Assembly: GCA_040222995.1 (NCBI GenBank)
Contig: JAVKBW010000016.1
Coordinates: forward strand, 310,001 to 374,000
Length of the DNA: 64,000 bases
Reading direction: 5' to 3'
DNA from: JAVKBW01 sp040222995
GTDB lineage: Bacteria > Pseudomonadota > Alphaproteobacteria > UBA8366 > Aestuariispiraceae
Shown here: one piece after another, positions 8,134 through 16,460 of the stretch
Layout: each line of letters begins with the position of its first letter
Numbering within the stretch: the first letter of the stretch is position 1
Translations under genes and position numbers: made by a program
The notes under the pieces: model-generated
The model's input: the letters and a program-made list of their open reading frames with translations, nothing else
What the model was told of the DNA's origin: nothing
Databases searched by the model: none

Positions 8134-9527
8134 CGGGAATCGATCGACGGACCCTTTTGAAAACCGGAGCGGCGGCGGGCATGGTTCCACTGCTGGGCGG
8201 CGGCGCTTCGGCGGCGACAAACCGCTTCCGTCTCGATTGTGCGCCCTCGGACGGGTGGCTGATGGGTGAAGACAACGGTCCGGCGCGGCTTTGGACCTAT
8301 AACGGCGTCAACCCCGGCCCGGAAATCCGTATACGGCGCGGCAACCGCCTTACCGTGGACGTGGCGAACAATCTGCCGCAGGGAACCAGTGTTCACTGGC
8401 ACGGTATCCGGATCGACAACGCGATGGACGGCGTATCCGGGCTGACTCAGAAGGCCATCGAACCCGGTGCGGAATTCACCTACGATTTCGTCGCGCCGGA
8501 TGCCGGCACCTACTGGTATCACCCTCACAACCGGACCTGGGAGCAGTTGGCGCGGGGCCTGTATGGACCGCTGATTGTCGAGGAGCACGATCCGTATCCG
8601 GTCGACTCCGAGCAAACGCTCGTCATCGATGACTGGCGGTTGAATGAGGATGGATCGCTGGATGAGGAAAGCTTCGGTAACGGGATGGACTGGAGCCATG
8701 CCGGGCGGCTCGGGAACTGGGCGACCGTCAACAGCAGATCGACCCCCGTCTATTCGTTTGCGCTCAGGGAACGGGTGCGGGTCCGCCTGCTCAATGCATC
8801 GAATGCGCGGGTTATTCCGCTGACCTTCGGCGGATTGCCGGCGACGCTGATCGCGCTCGACGGGCAGCCGCTGGATTTCCCGGAACGGCTGGACCCGGCA
8901 ACACCGCTCGTGCTGGCCCCGGCGCAGCGGGCCGATATCGTGGTCGACATGACCGGGCCGGGTGCGCTGTCCGTTCCGGGCCGGGACGGCGCAACGCTGA
9001 TAACCACATTCCGGGTCGAAGGAGATACGGTATCGGGGCTGTCCGAAGCGCCGGTTTCTCCGCTGCCCGGCAATGATTTGCCGCAACCCGTTCTGGCCGA
9101 TGCCCAATCCGTTCTGCTGGCTATGCAGGGCGGGGCTATGCGATGGCTGGACTCCGGCGTTTACAAGGGTGATACGCTGGACGGCAGATCGCTTGCCGAA
9201 CAGGGCCAGTTCTGGTCGTTCAACGGCCAGGTCGGCATGTCGGATACGCCGCTGTTCACCGCCGATGCAGGCCGTACTATGACGGTGGAGATGGTCAATG
9301 ACTCGCGATGGCCGCATGCCATGCATTTTCACGGCCATCATTTCCGGGTGGTGGCGGAAAACGGATCGCCGGCGCCGCCCGGGCCGTGGCGCGATACCCT
9401 TTTGCTTAACCCCGATGAGCGAAAACAGATCGCCTTTGTCGCCGATAATCCGGGTAGATGGATGATTCACTGCCACATGCTCGAACATCAGGCCGCCGGC
9501 ATGGTGACCTGGTTCCAGGTTGTCTGA
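8130..9527 (+). CDS. Tat-exported multicopper oxidase (CueO/laccase-like)
   Basis: 465 residues. The N-terminus carries a twin-arginine signal (DRRTLLKTGAAAGM). Three cupredoxin domains follow, with the four copper motifs SVHWHGIRID, GTYWYHPHNRT, HAMHFHGHHF and HCHMLEHQAAGM; the last supplies the type 1 Cys and a Met axial ligand. There is no Met-rich insert like that of E. coli CueO. The probable role is periplasmic oxidation of Cu(I). It is translationally coupled to the cytochrome c gene (ATGA at 8130-8133) and is the last gene of the rightward copper operon. Confidence 0.9.
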   Translation: MTGIDRRTLLKTGAAAGMVPLLGGGASAATNRFRLDCAPSDGWLMGEDNGPARLWTYNGVNPGPEIRIRRGNRLTVDVANNLPQGTSVHWHGIRIDNAMDGVSGLTQKAIEPGAEFTYDFVAPDAGTYWYHPHNRTWEQLARGLYGPLIVEEHDPYPVDSEQTLVIDDWRLNEDGSLDEESFGNGMDWSHAGRLGNWATVNSRSTPVYSFALRERVRVRLLNASNARVIPLTFGGLPATLIALDGQPLDFPERLDPATPLVLAPAQRADIVVDMTGPGALSVPGRDGATLITTFRVEGDTVSGLSEAPVSPLPGNDLPQPVLADAQSVLLAMQGGAMRWLDSGVYKGDTLDGRSLAEQGQFWSFNGQVGMSDTPLFTADAGRTMTVEMVNDSRWPHAMHFHGHHFRVVAENGSPAPPGPWRDTLLLNPDERKQIAFVADNPGRWMIHCHMLEHQAAGMVTWFQVV

Positions 9528-9626
9528 TGCTTTTGGACAGACGCGCTGAATCCCACGCAAAACCTTGCGTCTCGCCGTCTTGTACCTGATAAAAGGAACA
9601 AGAGACTACTTACGGGGAGTTCCGCG

Positions 9627-10250
9627 ATGGGCGACACGGCACGCGATGGTATCGAGGCAAGCGAAATCAGCTATGACGACGCGAAACAGGTGGCATCGCA
9701 TTATGCGCGCTGGGCGGAACAGTATGATAGGGACACGGAAAGCTACGGTTATGTCGGGCCGCGGTCGGCGGCGCAGGCCCTGTCACGGCATCTCGACCCG
9801 GCAACGGCCGGACGTATCCTCGATATCGGGTGTGGCACCGGCCTGACCGGGCTGGCGCTGCGGGAACTGGGCTATACAAAAATCGACGGATCCGATTTGT
9901 CGCCGGAAATGCTGACCCTGGCGACGAAGAAGGGCGTCTACGACAACACCAGCATTGACGATCTGCTGTCGGGGCTGAGCCATGCCGCCGATTCCTACGA
10001 TGTCGCTATCGCTGTCGGGACGTTCGGGCCGGTCGGTCCGAAGGCGTTTCCGCAATGCCTGCGGGTTGTCAGGCCGGGCGGGCTGCTGTGTATTTCGGTG
10101 CATGACATGTTTTATGAAACGAAAGGGTTTTCCGCCCTGTTCGACCGGCTGGTGGTGGAAGGACAGATCGAGGTTCTTGAACTCGGCCGCCGGCCGCATC
10201 TGCTGGAAGGATCGCACGACGCTTTTGTCGGCGTGTTTCGCGTAAAATAA
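9627..10250 (+). CDS. Class I SAM-dependent methyltransferase
   Basis: 207 residues. Motif I is clear (ILDIGCGTGLTG, about residues 68-79), followed by an acidic residue in GSDLSPEML and a C-terminal VRPGGLLCIS motif. This is the UbiE/COQ5-like or WBSCR27-like small-molecule methyltransferase group; the substrate cannot be read from the sequence. A GGGGAG site precedes the ATG. It appears to be transcribed alone, with a hairpin terminator just downstream at 10276-10306. Confidence 0.82.
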   Translation: MGDTARDGIEASEISYDDAKQVASHYARWAEQYDRDTESYGYVGPRSAAQALSRHLDPATAGRILDIGCGTGLTGLALRELGYTKIDGSDLSPEMLTLATKKGVYDNTSIDDLLSGLSHAADSYDVAIAVGTFGPVGPKAFPQCLRVVRPGGLLCISVHDMFYETKGFSALFDRLVVEGQIEVLELGRRPHLLEGSHDAFVGVFRVK

Positions 10251-10275
10251 TCAGTTAACCTACAGCGCAATAAGT

Positions 10276-10306
10276 AAAAACCCCGGTCCAGATGGGCCGG
10301 GGTTTT
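10276..10306. terminator. Bidirectional intrinsic terminator
   Basis: A GC-rich stem (CCCCGGTCC pairing with GGGCCGGGG, one bulge) is flanked by AAAAA on the left and TTTT on the right. It can therefore end the methyltransferase transcript on the + strand and the 27-residue gene on the - strand. Confidence 0.82.
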
Positions 10307-10329
10307 CGGTGACGGTCACGTGGGAGTTC

Positions 10330-10413
10330 TTACAGCGCGAAAACAACCAATGCCAAGATGCTGATCGCGCAAACATAAGAACCAAGTACGGAATTGATTC
10401 CAGACGTCGTCAT
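10330..10413 (-). CDS. 27-residue single-span membrane peptide
   Basis: An ATG at 10413 opens a 27-codon frame ending in TAA at 10330-10332. The peptide is MTTSGINSVLGSYVCAISIL followed by ALVVFAL, essentially one hydrophobic helix with a short polar N-terminus. A near-perfect Shine-Dalgarno (AAGGAG) sits 7 bases upstream, and a terminator follows 24 bp after the stop. Both flanking signals argue that this is a real gene. No function can be assigned. It lies downstream of bhcC on the same strand, after a gap of about 150 bp. Confidence 0.65.
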   Translation of the reverse strand: MTTSGINSVLGSYVCAISILALVVFAL

Positions 10414-10560
10414 TGGTCGTCTCCTTGCGTTAGGGTTACGTATCTAAGTGATCTGTATCTAGTGCATGGCTTGACATGCGAGTAGCGCTGTTTTTGCATT
10501 GATGTCATGCAGTTACGCCATATCTGTGCGCTGCGTCACAGACCGTAGTTCCCGGTGTCG

Positions 10561-11724
10561 TCAGTAGGCGCGGCCCCGGGCGTCGATCGGCCAGAGCTTC
10601 TCAACCTTGCCGTTCCGGACGCCGACATACCAGTCATGAAGGTTACAGGTCGGATCGCAATGGCCGGGCACCAGTTTCAGCCTGTCATTTACCTTAAGCA
10701 CACCTTTCGGATTTTCGATGACGCCGTGTTCATCGGAACAGACCGTGTATTCAACATCGTCACGCCCGTAAACGACCGGTAGCCCGCTGTCGAAAGACAG
10801 CACTTTCAGTCCTGCATCGCACACAGCCTGATGCGGCTTTGCATGGCTCATGATGGAGGTCAGGACAAACAGGGCGTTTTCCCATTCAGACGCGTCAAGG
10901 CGCGTATCGTTGATGTCCTTCACGCGACCGTAATCCGCATCCATGAACGCGTAGGAACCGCACTGCAATTCGTTGAAAATTCCGGATTCACCTTCCAGCC
11001 GGTAAGAGCCCGTGCCGCCGCCGGTGACGGTTTCGCACGGCAGTCCTGCGTCGTTCAGCCCGGCCAGCGCATCTTTCACAATGGCGGTCACGGTATCGAA
11101 GGCGGCTTTCCGCTCCGCATGGCTTCTCAGGTGCTGCATGTTGCCCTGATAGGCCTGCAGCCCGCCGAATTTCAGGCCTGGCGCGGCATCGATGGCTTTC
11201 GCGATCTCGACGGCGGCGTCTGTGGAGGTGACGCCGCACCGTCCCGCGCCACAGTCGATTTCAACCAGACATTCGATTTCCGTGCCGTGGCGCGTGACGG
11301 CATTGGACAGTTCAGCGACATTGTCGATGTCGTCGATGCAGCACAGGATGCGCGCGCCCAGTTTTGGGAGGCGCGCGAGCCGGTCGATCTTTGCCGGATC
11401 GCGTATCTGGTTCGATATCAGAATGTCCGTAACGCCGCCCCGCGCGAACGCTTCCGCTTCAGACACCTTCTGACAACAAATGCCGGAGGCGTTGCCCCGG
11501 TCGATCTGGTAGCGGGCAACAGCGGAAGATTTGTGCATCTTGCCATGCGCGCGGTGGCGAACGCCCATGGTTTCGATATGGTCACGCATTCTGGCGACAT
11601 TGCGTTCGAAGGCATCCAGATCGACCACAAGACATGGGGTTTGAATCTCCGCCTCATCCATGCCTGGCCGGGCGGGGATGTCGTAGCCGACGTCGTAGTC
11701 GTCGTACCGGGTTTGCTCCGTCAC
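10561..11724 (-). CDS. bhcC: BhcC-like beta-hydroxyaspartate aldolase (fold-type III PLP enzyme)
   Basis: 387 residues of the D-threonine aldolase / D-serine dehydratase family. The PLP lysine lies in RAHGKMHKS. The barrel motif EIDCGAGRCGV, the phosphate-binding VTGGGTGSYRLE and the C-terminal metal-binding VPGHCDPTCNLHDWYVG are all present. In length and run of motifs it closely resembles BhcC, which condenses glycine and glyoxylate to (2R,3S)-beta-hydroxyaspartate. Position next to a BhcA-like aminotransferase and a divergent IclR regulator supports this. A plain D-threonine aldolase is the alternative. Glycine made by the sarcosine oxidase encoded in this window would be a logical substrate. 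Confidence 0.8.
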   Translation of the reverse strand: MTEQTRYDDYDVGYDIPARPGMDEAEIQTPCLVVDLDAFERNVARMRDHIETMGVRHRAHGKMHKSSAVARYQIDRGNASGICCQKVSEAEAFARGGVTDILISNQIRDPAKIDRLARLPKLGARILCCIDDIDNVAELSNAVTRHGTEIECLVEIDCGAGRCGVTSTDAAVEIAKAIDAAPGLKFGGLQAYQGNMQHLRSHAERKAAFDTVTAIVKDALAGLNDAGLPCETVTGGGTGSYRLEGESGIFNELQCGSYAFMDADYGRVKDINDTRLDASEWENALFVLTSIMSHAKPHQAVCDAGLKVLSFDSGLPVVYGRDDVEYTVCSDEHGVIENPKGVLKVNDRLKLVPGHCDPTCNLHDWYVGVRNGKVEKLWPIDARGRAY

Positions 11725-11808
11725 GTTCGTACCCTCTGCATTCCGTTACCGCTTGCGTCTTAACAGATCGACGGCGGAATCGGTAGCGATGGTTCTTTAG
11801 ATGCGGCG

Positions 11809-13002
11809 TCAGGCCGCCTGATGCATCGGATTCACCGTTGCAGACCTGTAGAAACCCTGCGCGGCGGCAACGCCGCTGCCCAGTTCGACAGGGAAATCGA
11901 GGTCCTTCATGGCCATTTCGATGGTCGCCAGACCGGACAGCGCCAGGGTTTCCGACAGCATGCCTAGATGGCCGATTCTGAAAACCTTGCCGTTCAGCTC
12001 TCCCAACCCGATGCCGAAGGAGACGCCATAGCGCTTGTAGGCGTGGTCGACCAGCGCGTTGCTGTCAAAACCATCGGGAACGCGAATGGCGCTGACTGTA
12101 TCTGAATACAGGTCCGAGCTTTTAGCGACCAGCGTCAGGCCCCAGGCGGCGACCGCGCGGCGAATGCCTTCGGCGATGCGGGTATGCCGAGCATAAACGG
12201 CGTCCAGTCCTTCTTCGTCCAGCAGCATGACAAGGCTTTCGGCAAGACCGCTAACAAGCGGCATCGGCGGGGTGTAGGGAAAACCGCCCGACTTGTTGGC
12301 GCCAAGCATCTGCGTGAAGTCAAAATAGCTTCGCGGTGACGTGGCTGTCTCTGCCGCTTGCAGTGCTTTAGGACTGATCGCAATAATGGCGGCGCCAGTG
12401 GCGAGCATGAAGCCTTTCTGCGAACCGGCCACGGCGATATCGACGCCCCATTCATCCATCCTGAAATCGATTGAGGCGATGGAACTGACGCCATCGACAA
12501 ACAGCATCGCCGGATGGCTTACGGCGTCCAGCGCTGTTCGGACCGAAAGGATATCGCTGCAGACGCCGGTTGCGGTTTCATTGTGAGTCGCCAGAACAGC
12601 TTTGATTTTGTGCTCTTTATCGGCGGACAGGATTTCTGCAAACCTTTCGGCCGGAACACCGGACCCCCAGTCGCACTCAACGATTTGCACATCAAGACCG
12701 TGCTGCTGGCACATTGCGATCCATTTGTCTGAAAACATTCCCAGGCTTGCCGCCAGAACCGTATCGCCGGGCGACAGTGTGTTGGTAATGGCCGCCTGCC
12801 AGCCGCCGGTGCCGCTGGACGGAAAAACCGCGACAGCCCCGGCTTCGGTCCTGAACACCTGTTTAAGGCGCGAGAACAGAGGGAGAATGGTTTCGGCGAC
12901 GTCCGGTGCGCGATGATCGCGGGTCTGGATGTTCATTGCCTGTCGTAGCCGGTCGGGAATGTTTGTCGGCCCCGGAATAAAGACGGGGTTTTCTGCGCTC
13001 AT
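11809..13002 (-). CDS. bhcA: BhcA-like aspartate-glyoxylate aminotransferase (class V)
   Basis: 397 residues of the alanine/serine-glyoxylate aminotransferase family. It starts NPVFIPGPTNIPDRLRQAM, has the PLP lysine in AVAGSQKGFM and ends in a typical LGSGVAAAQGFYR segment. These features match BhcA, which uses aspartate to aminate glyoxylate to glycine in the beta-hydroxyaspartate cycle. It is the first gene of a leftward pair with bhcC (84-bp gap), divergent from the IclR-type bhcR. A serine-glyoxylate aminotransferase is the alternative, but the neighbourhood favours BhcA. Confidence 0.8.
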   Translation of the reverse strand: MSAENPVFIPGPTNIPDRLRQAMNIQTRDHRAPDVAETILPLFSRLKQVFRTEAGAVAVFPSSGTGGWQAAITNTLSPGDTVLAASLGMFSDKWIAMCQQHGLDVQIVECDWGSGVPAERFAEILSADKEHKIKAVLATHNETATGVCSDILSVRTALDAVSHPAMLFVDGVSSIASIDFRMDEWGVDIAVAGSQKGFMLATGAAIIAISPKALQAAETATSPRSYFDFTQMLGANKSGGFPYTPPMPLVSGLAESLVMLLDEEGLDAVYARHTRIAEGIRRAVAAWGLTLVAKSSDLYSDTVSAIRVPDGFDSNALVDHAYKRYGVSFGIGLGELNGKVFRIGHLGMLSETLALSGLATIEMAMKDLDFPVELGSGVAAAQGFYRSATVNPMHQAA

Positions 13003-13203
13003 GTCAATTGCTCCATGGGTCCGTGGTTGGCGCCATCTTCAATGGTGCGGTTACCGAGGTCAATTATTCTGAAAAAACATTCCATTTTTGAAGAAAAAAT
13101 ACTATCTTGCTGATATTGCAGGAAAATACATTTCCCACTATCCACAAAATATCTGCTCCCGGAAATATTTTTGAATGCAGGCGCATCCGGATTGTAACCG
13201 ACC
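13003..13203. promoter_or_regulatory. Divergent bhcA/bhcR control region
   Basis: This 201-bp spacer is conspicuously AT-rich compared with its surroundings and must carry both promoters. It holds a near-palindrome GGAAAATACATTTCC (13121-13135) and two related tracts with the core TTTTTGAA (around 13085 and 13170). These are candidate operators for the IclR-type regulator; which of them is used cannot be decided by eye. Confidence 0.5.
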
Positions 13204-14034
13204 ATGACTGAAACGGAAAAACAGGGCAGAAAACTGCGGGGACGACCTCGCTCGGAAACCACCGGCAAACCGCCCGGTACGGTCGCAGCGCTAGAGCGCG
13301 GTCTGATCCTGCTGAACGCTCTGGCCGGCGAACGGCATGCTTCACTGACCGACCTGTCGCGCATTACCGGCGTTCCTGCCTCGACTGCGCATCGCCTGCT
13401 GATGACGTTTCAGGCGTTCGGCTATGTCGATTTCAATCAGTCGACGAACCAGTGGCGCATCGGTGTGGAAGCCTTTCGCACCGGCAATGCGTTTACCTGG
13501 CAGCTTAACATCGTCGAGGCGGCGCGGGATGTGATGCACGGTCTTGTCGATTCGACCGGCGAAACCGCCAACCTTGCGGTTCCCGATGGATCGGAAGTGG
13601 TATTTGTTTCTCAGGTCGAAACCAGCAACCCGATCCGCGCCTACTTCAATCCGGGAACCAAAAGCCCGATGCATGTATCGGGTATCGGAAAAGCCATTCT
13701 GAGCACCTTTGACCAAAGCAGGATCGAACGCCTGCTGATGCAGCCGGGCCTGCCGGAATTTACCGCGAACACGCTGACCAACCTTGATAGCCTGCTGTCG
13801 GACCTGCAGGAAACCCGGTCGCGCGGCTGGTCTTTCGACAATGAAGAACGCAACCTGGGCATGCGATGCATCGCCGCGCCGATCTTCAACGAGTACGGAG
13901 AAGCCGTTGCGGGATTGTCGTTGTCCGGGCCTGTTGCACGGCTGCCGCTCGATACGGTGCAGGCCTACGGACCGCTGGTCCGCGAAGCGGCGCAACGGGT
14001 GACGACGGCGATCGGCGGGCTGCAGGCCGCCTGA
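13204..14034 (+). CDS. bhcR: BhcR-like IclR-family transcriptional regulator
   Basis: 276 residues. A basic N-terminus (KLRGRPRSETTGKPP) leads into an IclR winged helix (TVAALERGLILLNALA...LTDLSRITGVPASTAHRLL), followed by the IclR effector domain with LHVS-type (SPMHVSGIGKAIL) and NEERNLGMRCIAAP motifs. It is divergent from bhcA with a 201-bp spacer, the arrangement known for BhcR, which responds to glyoxylate in Paracoccus. Assignment as BhcR rests on family plus position. Confidence 0.82.
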   Translation: MTETEKQGRKLRGRPRSETTGKPPGTVAALERGLILLNALAGERHASLTDLSRITGVPASTAHRLLMTFQAFGYVDFNQSTNQWRIGVEAFRTGNAFTWQLNIVEAARDVMHGLVDSTGETANLAVPDGSEVVFVSQVETSNPIRAYFNPGTKSPMHVSGIGKAILSTFDQSRIERLLMQPGLPEFTANTLTNLDSLLSDLQETRSRGWSFDNEERNLGMRCIAAPIFNEYGEAVAGLSLSGPVARLPLDTVQAYGPLVREAAQRVTTAIGGLQAA

Positions 14035-14057
14035 CCCTTTCACCCGCTGGCCGTCAA

Positions 14058-14657
14058 TTATACCGAAGCCGGATTTTCGGGATCGTGGCCGAGATCCTTC
14101 AGGTCCTGGTACCGGTCACCGATCCGGTGATGCGGCCGTCCGCCGGTGGCCCCGCCGAGCACAACGACAATTTCGTCCGCCCGGGGCGCGTCCGGAATGG
14201 CGAACTGAATGGTCAGGTAGTGCGACCGGCGGCCGGCATCGTTTTTATCCATCAGCGGCACCATGACCGGCGCATTCGCCGGCCCGCGCGTGTTGGTGAA
14301 GGACAGATAGGATTTAGCCCCCACGGCCTCTCTGAAATAGTTACCGAACCGGAGCGTGTGGATCAGACCCGACGCGTGTTCGATTTCTCCGTCCAGACCG
14401 GCGACCGCAGCCTTGCCATAGGCTTCGATGGCGTCGCCACCGCCTGCAAGATCGACAATTCTTTCGGTCAGCAGCGAGCCGAGGACCGGTCCATAGGCCT
14501 GGATTTCCGGTTTCAGGTCTTCGACGAAGCGGCCAGCCCAGGGGTTTTTCACCACCGCCGCCACGGCGAACAGGCGCCAGGGCCGGTCTGCGGCTTTGAA
14601 CCCTTCGATCAGGGTTTCTTCTTCAAAGGTTACGATTTTGCGTATTTCGGGTTTCAT
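14058..14657 (-). CDS. Amino acid synthesis (DUF1185) family protein
   Basis: 199 residues beginning MKPEIRKIVTFEEETLIEGF, with the family-typical AVVKNPWAGRFVEDL, SLLTERIVDLAGG and a C-terminal DEIVVVLGGATGGRPHHRIG. The biochemical role of this family is not established; the name comes from early annotation. It is convergent with bhcR (23-bp gap) and divergent from the ABC transporter genes to the right. It may serve amino-acid or amine metabolism, but nothing in the sequence proves it. Confidence 0.7.
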   Translation of the reverse strand: MKPEIRKIVTFEEETLIEGFKAADRPWRLFAVAAVVKNPWAGRFVEDLKPEIQAYGPVLGSLLTERIVDLAGGGDAIEAYGKAAVAGLDGEIEHASGLIHTLRFGNYFREAVGAKSYLSFTNTRGPANAPVMVPLMDKNDAGRRSHYLTIQFAIPDAPRADEIVVVLGGATGGRPHHRIGDRYQDLKDLGHDPENPASV

Positions 14658-15063
14658 CGGCAGCTCCGCCAGACAGTGTGATTAAGGAGGCAGGTCGTTT
14701 TCGTCTTGTCGGACCCTAGAAACAGACCTGCTGCCGTATCCACAAAAACTCGACAGATTTACTGATTTTATCGACATGCCTGACATCGTTCTGTCATCTG
14801 GGTCCATTAAGTTGATGAAACTGGACCTAGTGATTGATGCTAATAAAGAGTGTCATGAAATCTCACTGCGGCCAGTAGGCTTAATTGGGCAACGATACCC
14901 AAACGGTGCAATATCCGCTCGGTGATGCCGGTTACTGTAGACCGCCATTCGCAGTCGGGGTATGTTGCATCGCAAAACAACCGGTGCGCGACGCGCCGGT
15001 ATAACAAGGTCGAATATCTGGGTTAGAAACTCATCATTCGAGAAGGCAACAGAGGGATTTAAA
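14658..15063 (+). promoter_or_regulatory. Leader and promoter region of the polyamine-type ABC operon
   Basis: 406 bp with no credible coding frame. It includes a GGTCCA...TGGACC dyad (about 14800-14828) and, 64 bases before the start codon, a strong hairpin (14980-15000; arms ACCGGTGCG and CGCGCCGGT with one G-U pair, three-base loop). No U-tract follows the hairpin, so it is not a terminator. No firm -35/-10 pair was identified. Confidence 0.35.
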
Positions 15064-16230
15064 ATGACAAAATCTAGCAAAACAACAACGGGTTCCATTG
15101 CAACCCAACGTGCTGCAAGGGCTTTTACGCGTCGAACCCTGATGAAGACGGCGGCGGCGACGGGTGCAACCGCATTCGCGATGCCGGCAATCGTGAAAGA
15201 TGCTTTCTCCTCGTCCGGTGAGCTGGATGTTATCGTCTGGACCAACTACCTGACCGAAAGCTTTATCGAAAAGTTCACGACGGATACCGGCATCAAGGTC
15301 AATTACACACCGCTGGGTTCCAACGAAGAACTGCTGAACAAGCTGAAGGCTTCCAATGGCCGTGGTTTCGATGTGATCTCGCCGACACTCAACCGCAAGG
15401 GCCAGTGGCAGCCGCTGCAACTGACGCAGCCGTGGGATCTCAGCAAAATCCCGAATCTCAGCAATGTCGATCCGGCTTTCGTCAACGCGTCCGCCGCGTG
15501 GACCTGGGGCGGCGGACAGCATCACGTGCCGCATATCTGGGGCACGGAAGCCATGGCATGGCGCACCGATCTGTTCGAAACGGAATACGGCAAGCTTTCC
15601 TTCGGCGATCTCTGGATTCCGGAAATGAAGGGCAAGGTTCAGGGCCGTCCGCATTCGATGATGGCGGGGATCGGCCGGTATCTTGCCGATATCGGCAAAC
15701 TGCCGCCGTTCGAGGAAGCCTATCAGAGTGAAGAAAAGATGCGGAATATCTGGGAAGGCATCACGGCGTTCGCCGTCGAGCACAAGCCTTGGGTCAAGTC
15801 CTTCTGGAATGACCACAACACCCAGAAGACCAACTTCATGCAGAACGGCGTTGTTCTCGGCCAGACCTGGGATGGCCCGGCGATCGAACTGATGAAGGAA
15901 GGCAAGCCGGTTCAGTACATGGCGCCGAAGGAAGGGGCCTTTGCCTGGCTCGACGGTCTTTGCATGCCGACAGGCGCAAAGAACAAGGAACAGGCATACG
16001 AACTGCTGAACCATGTCTACACCAAAGAGGCGGCCGCGGATGCGGCGATCGTCACCGGCTACAACGGCGTCGTAAAAGGCGCGGCGGAGCTGCTGGACGA
16101 AGCCTCGAAGAACGCATTCAACACGGCGTATCCGGGCGATGCTCTGGCGAAGCTGTGGTGGTGGCCGGACGAACCGCAATGGTTCGCCGAAATCCGCGCC
16201 GAATACCGCGACAAGTTCGTCGCCGCGTAA
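15064..16230 (+). CDS. ABC transporter substrate-binding protein, spermidine/putrescine (PotD/PotF) type
   Basis: 388 residues from the ATG at 15064, preceded by a GAGGGA site; a start at 14962 would add a non-signal extension. The N-terminus is a Tat signal (FTRRTLMKTAAATGATAFAM). The mature protein starts with the extracellular solute-binding fold typical of polyamine binders (DVIVWTNYLTESFIEKFTTD). Given the AhpD-like and MttB genes at the end of this operon, the ligand may be a methylated or quaternary amine rather than a polyamine. 230 bp with two hairpins separate it from the ATPase gene. Confidence 0.85.
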   Translation: MTKSSKTTTGSIATQRAARAFTRRTLMKTAAATGATAFAMPAIVKDAFSSSGELDVIVWTNYLTESFIEKFTTDTGIKVNYTPLGSNEELLNKLKASNGRGFDVISPTLNRKGQWQPLQLTQPWDLSKIPNLSNVDPAFVNASAAWTWGGGQHHVPHIWGTEAMAWRTDLFETEYGKLSFGDLWIPEMKGKVQGRPHSMMAGIGRYLADIGKLPPFEEAYQSEEKMRNIWEGITAFAVEHKPWVKSFWNDHNTQKTNFMQNGVVLGQTWDGPAIELMKEGKPVQYMAPKEGAFAWLDGLCMPTGAKNKEQAYELLNHVYTKEAAADAAIVTGYNGVVKGAAELLDEASKNAFNTAYPGDALAKLWWWPDEPQWFAEIRAEYRDKFVAA

Positions 16231-16249
16231 TCGGGCAGACTGATACCAG

Positions 16250-16357
16250 CGCCGGGGTGCGTTCTGCGTATCCCGGCGTGGATCAGGCCTTGCGGATCGG
16301 GGAGGTTCGTAATGTCATGATCGCGAGACCCGGTCGCAAACAGGTGGTCGCGACCGG
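16250..16357 (+). other. Two stem-loops between binding-protein and ATPase genes
   Basis: Hairpin 1 (16250-16278) has arms CGCCGGG/CCCGGCG. Hairpin 2 (16330-16357) has arms CCGGTCGC/GCGACCGG. Neither has a U-run. Such structures after a binding-protein gene commonly protect its mRNA or reduce read-through, giving more binding protein than membrane subunits. I infer that role here. The rest of the 230-bp gap shows no gene. Confidence 0.45.
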
Positions 16358-16460
16358 TGCATGCTATGACAGCAGACAAAAGATACAAGATAACTGTATT
16401 GTTATAGCGGAGGTTTTACGGGAGTGCCGATACGCATCGGCTGCATTGGGGGACTGATCC

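Noticed and set aside
8055..9560. 501-residue frame opposite the multicopper oxidase
   Set aside because: Arg/Pro-rich antisense shadow without motifs; the sense strand encodes a full multicopper oxidase.
10561..14034. A complete beta-hydroxyaspartate cycle
   Set aside because: Only the regulator and two of four enzymes are present in the window.
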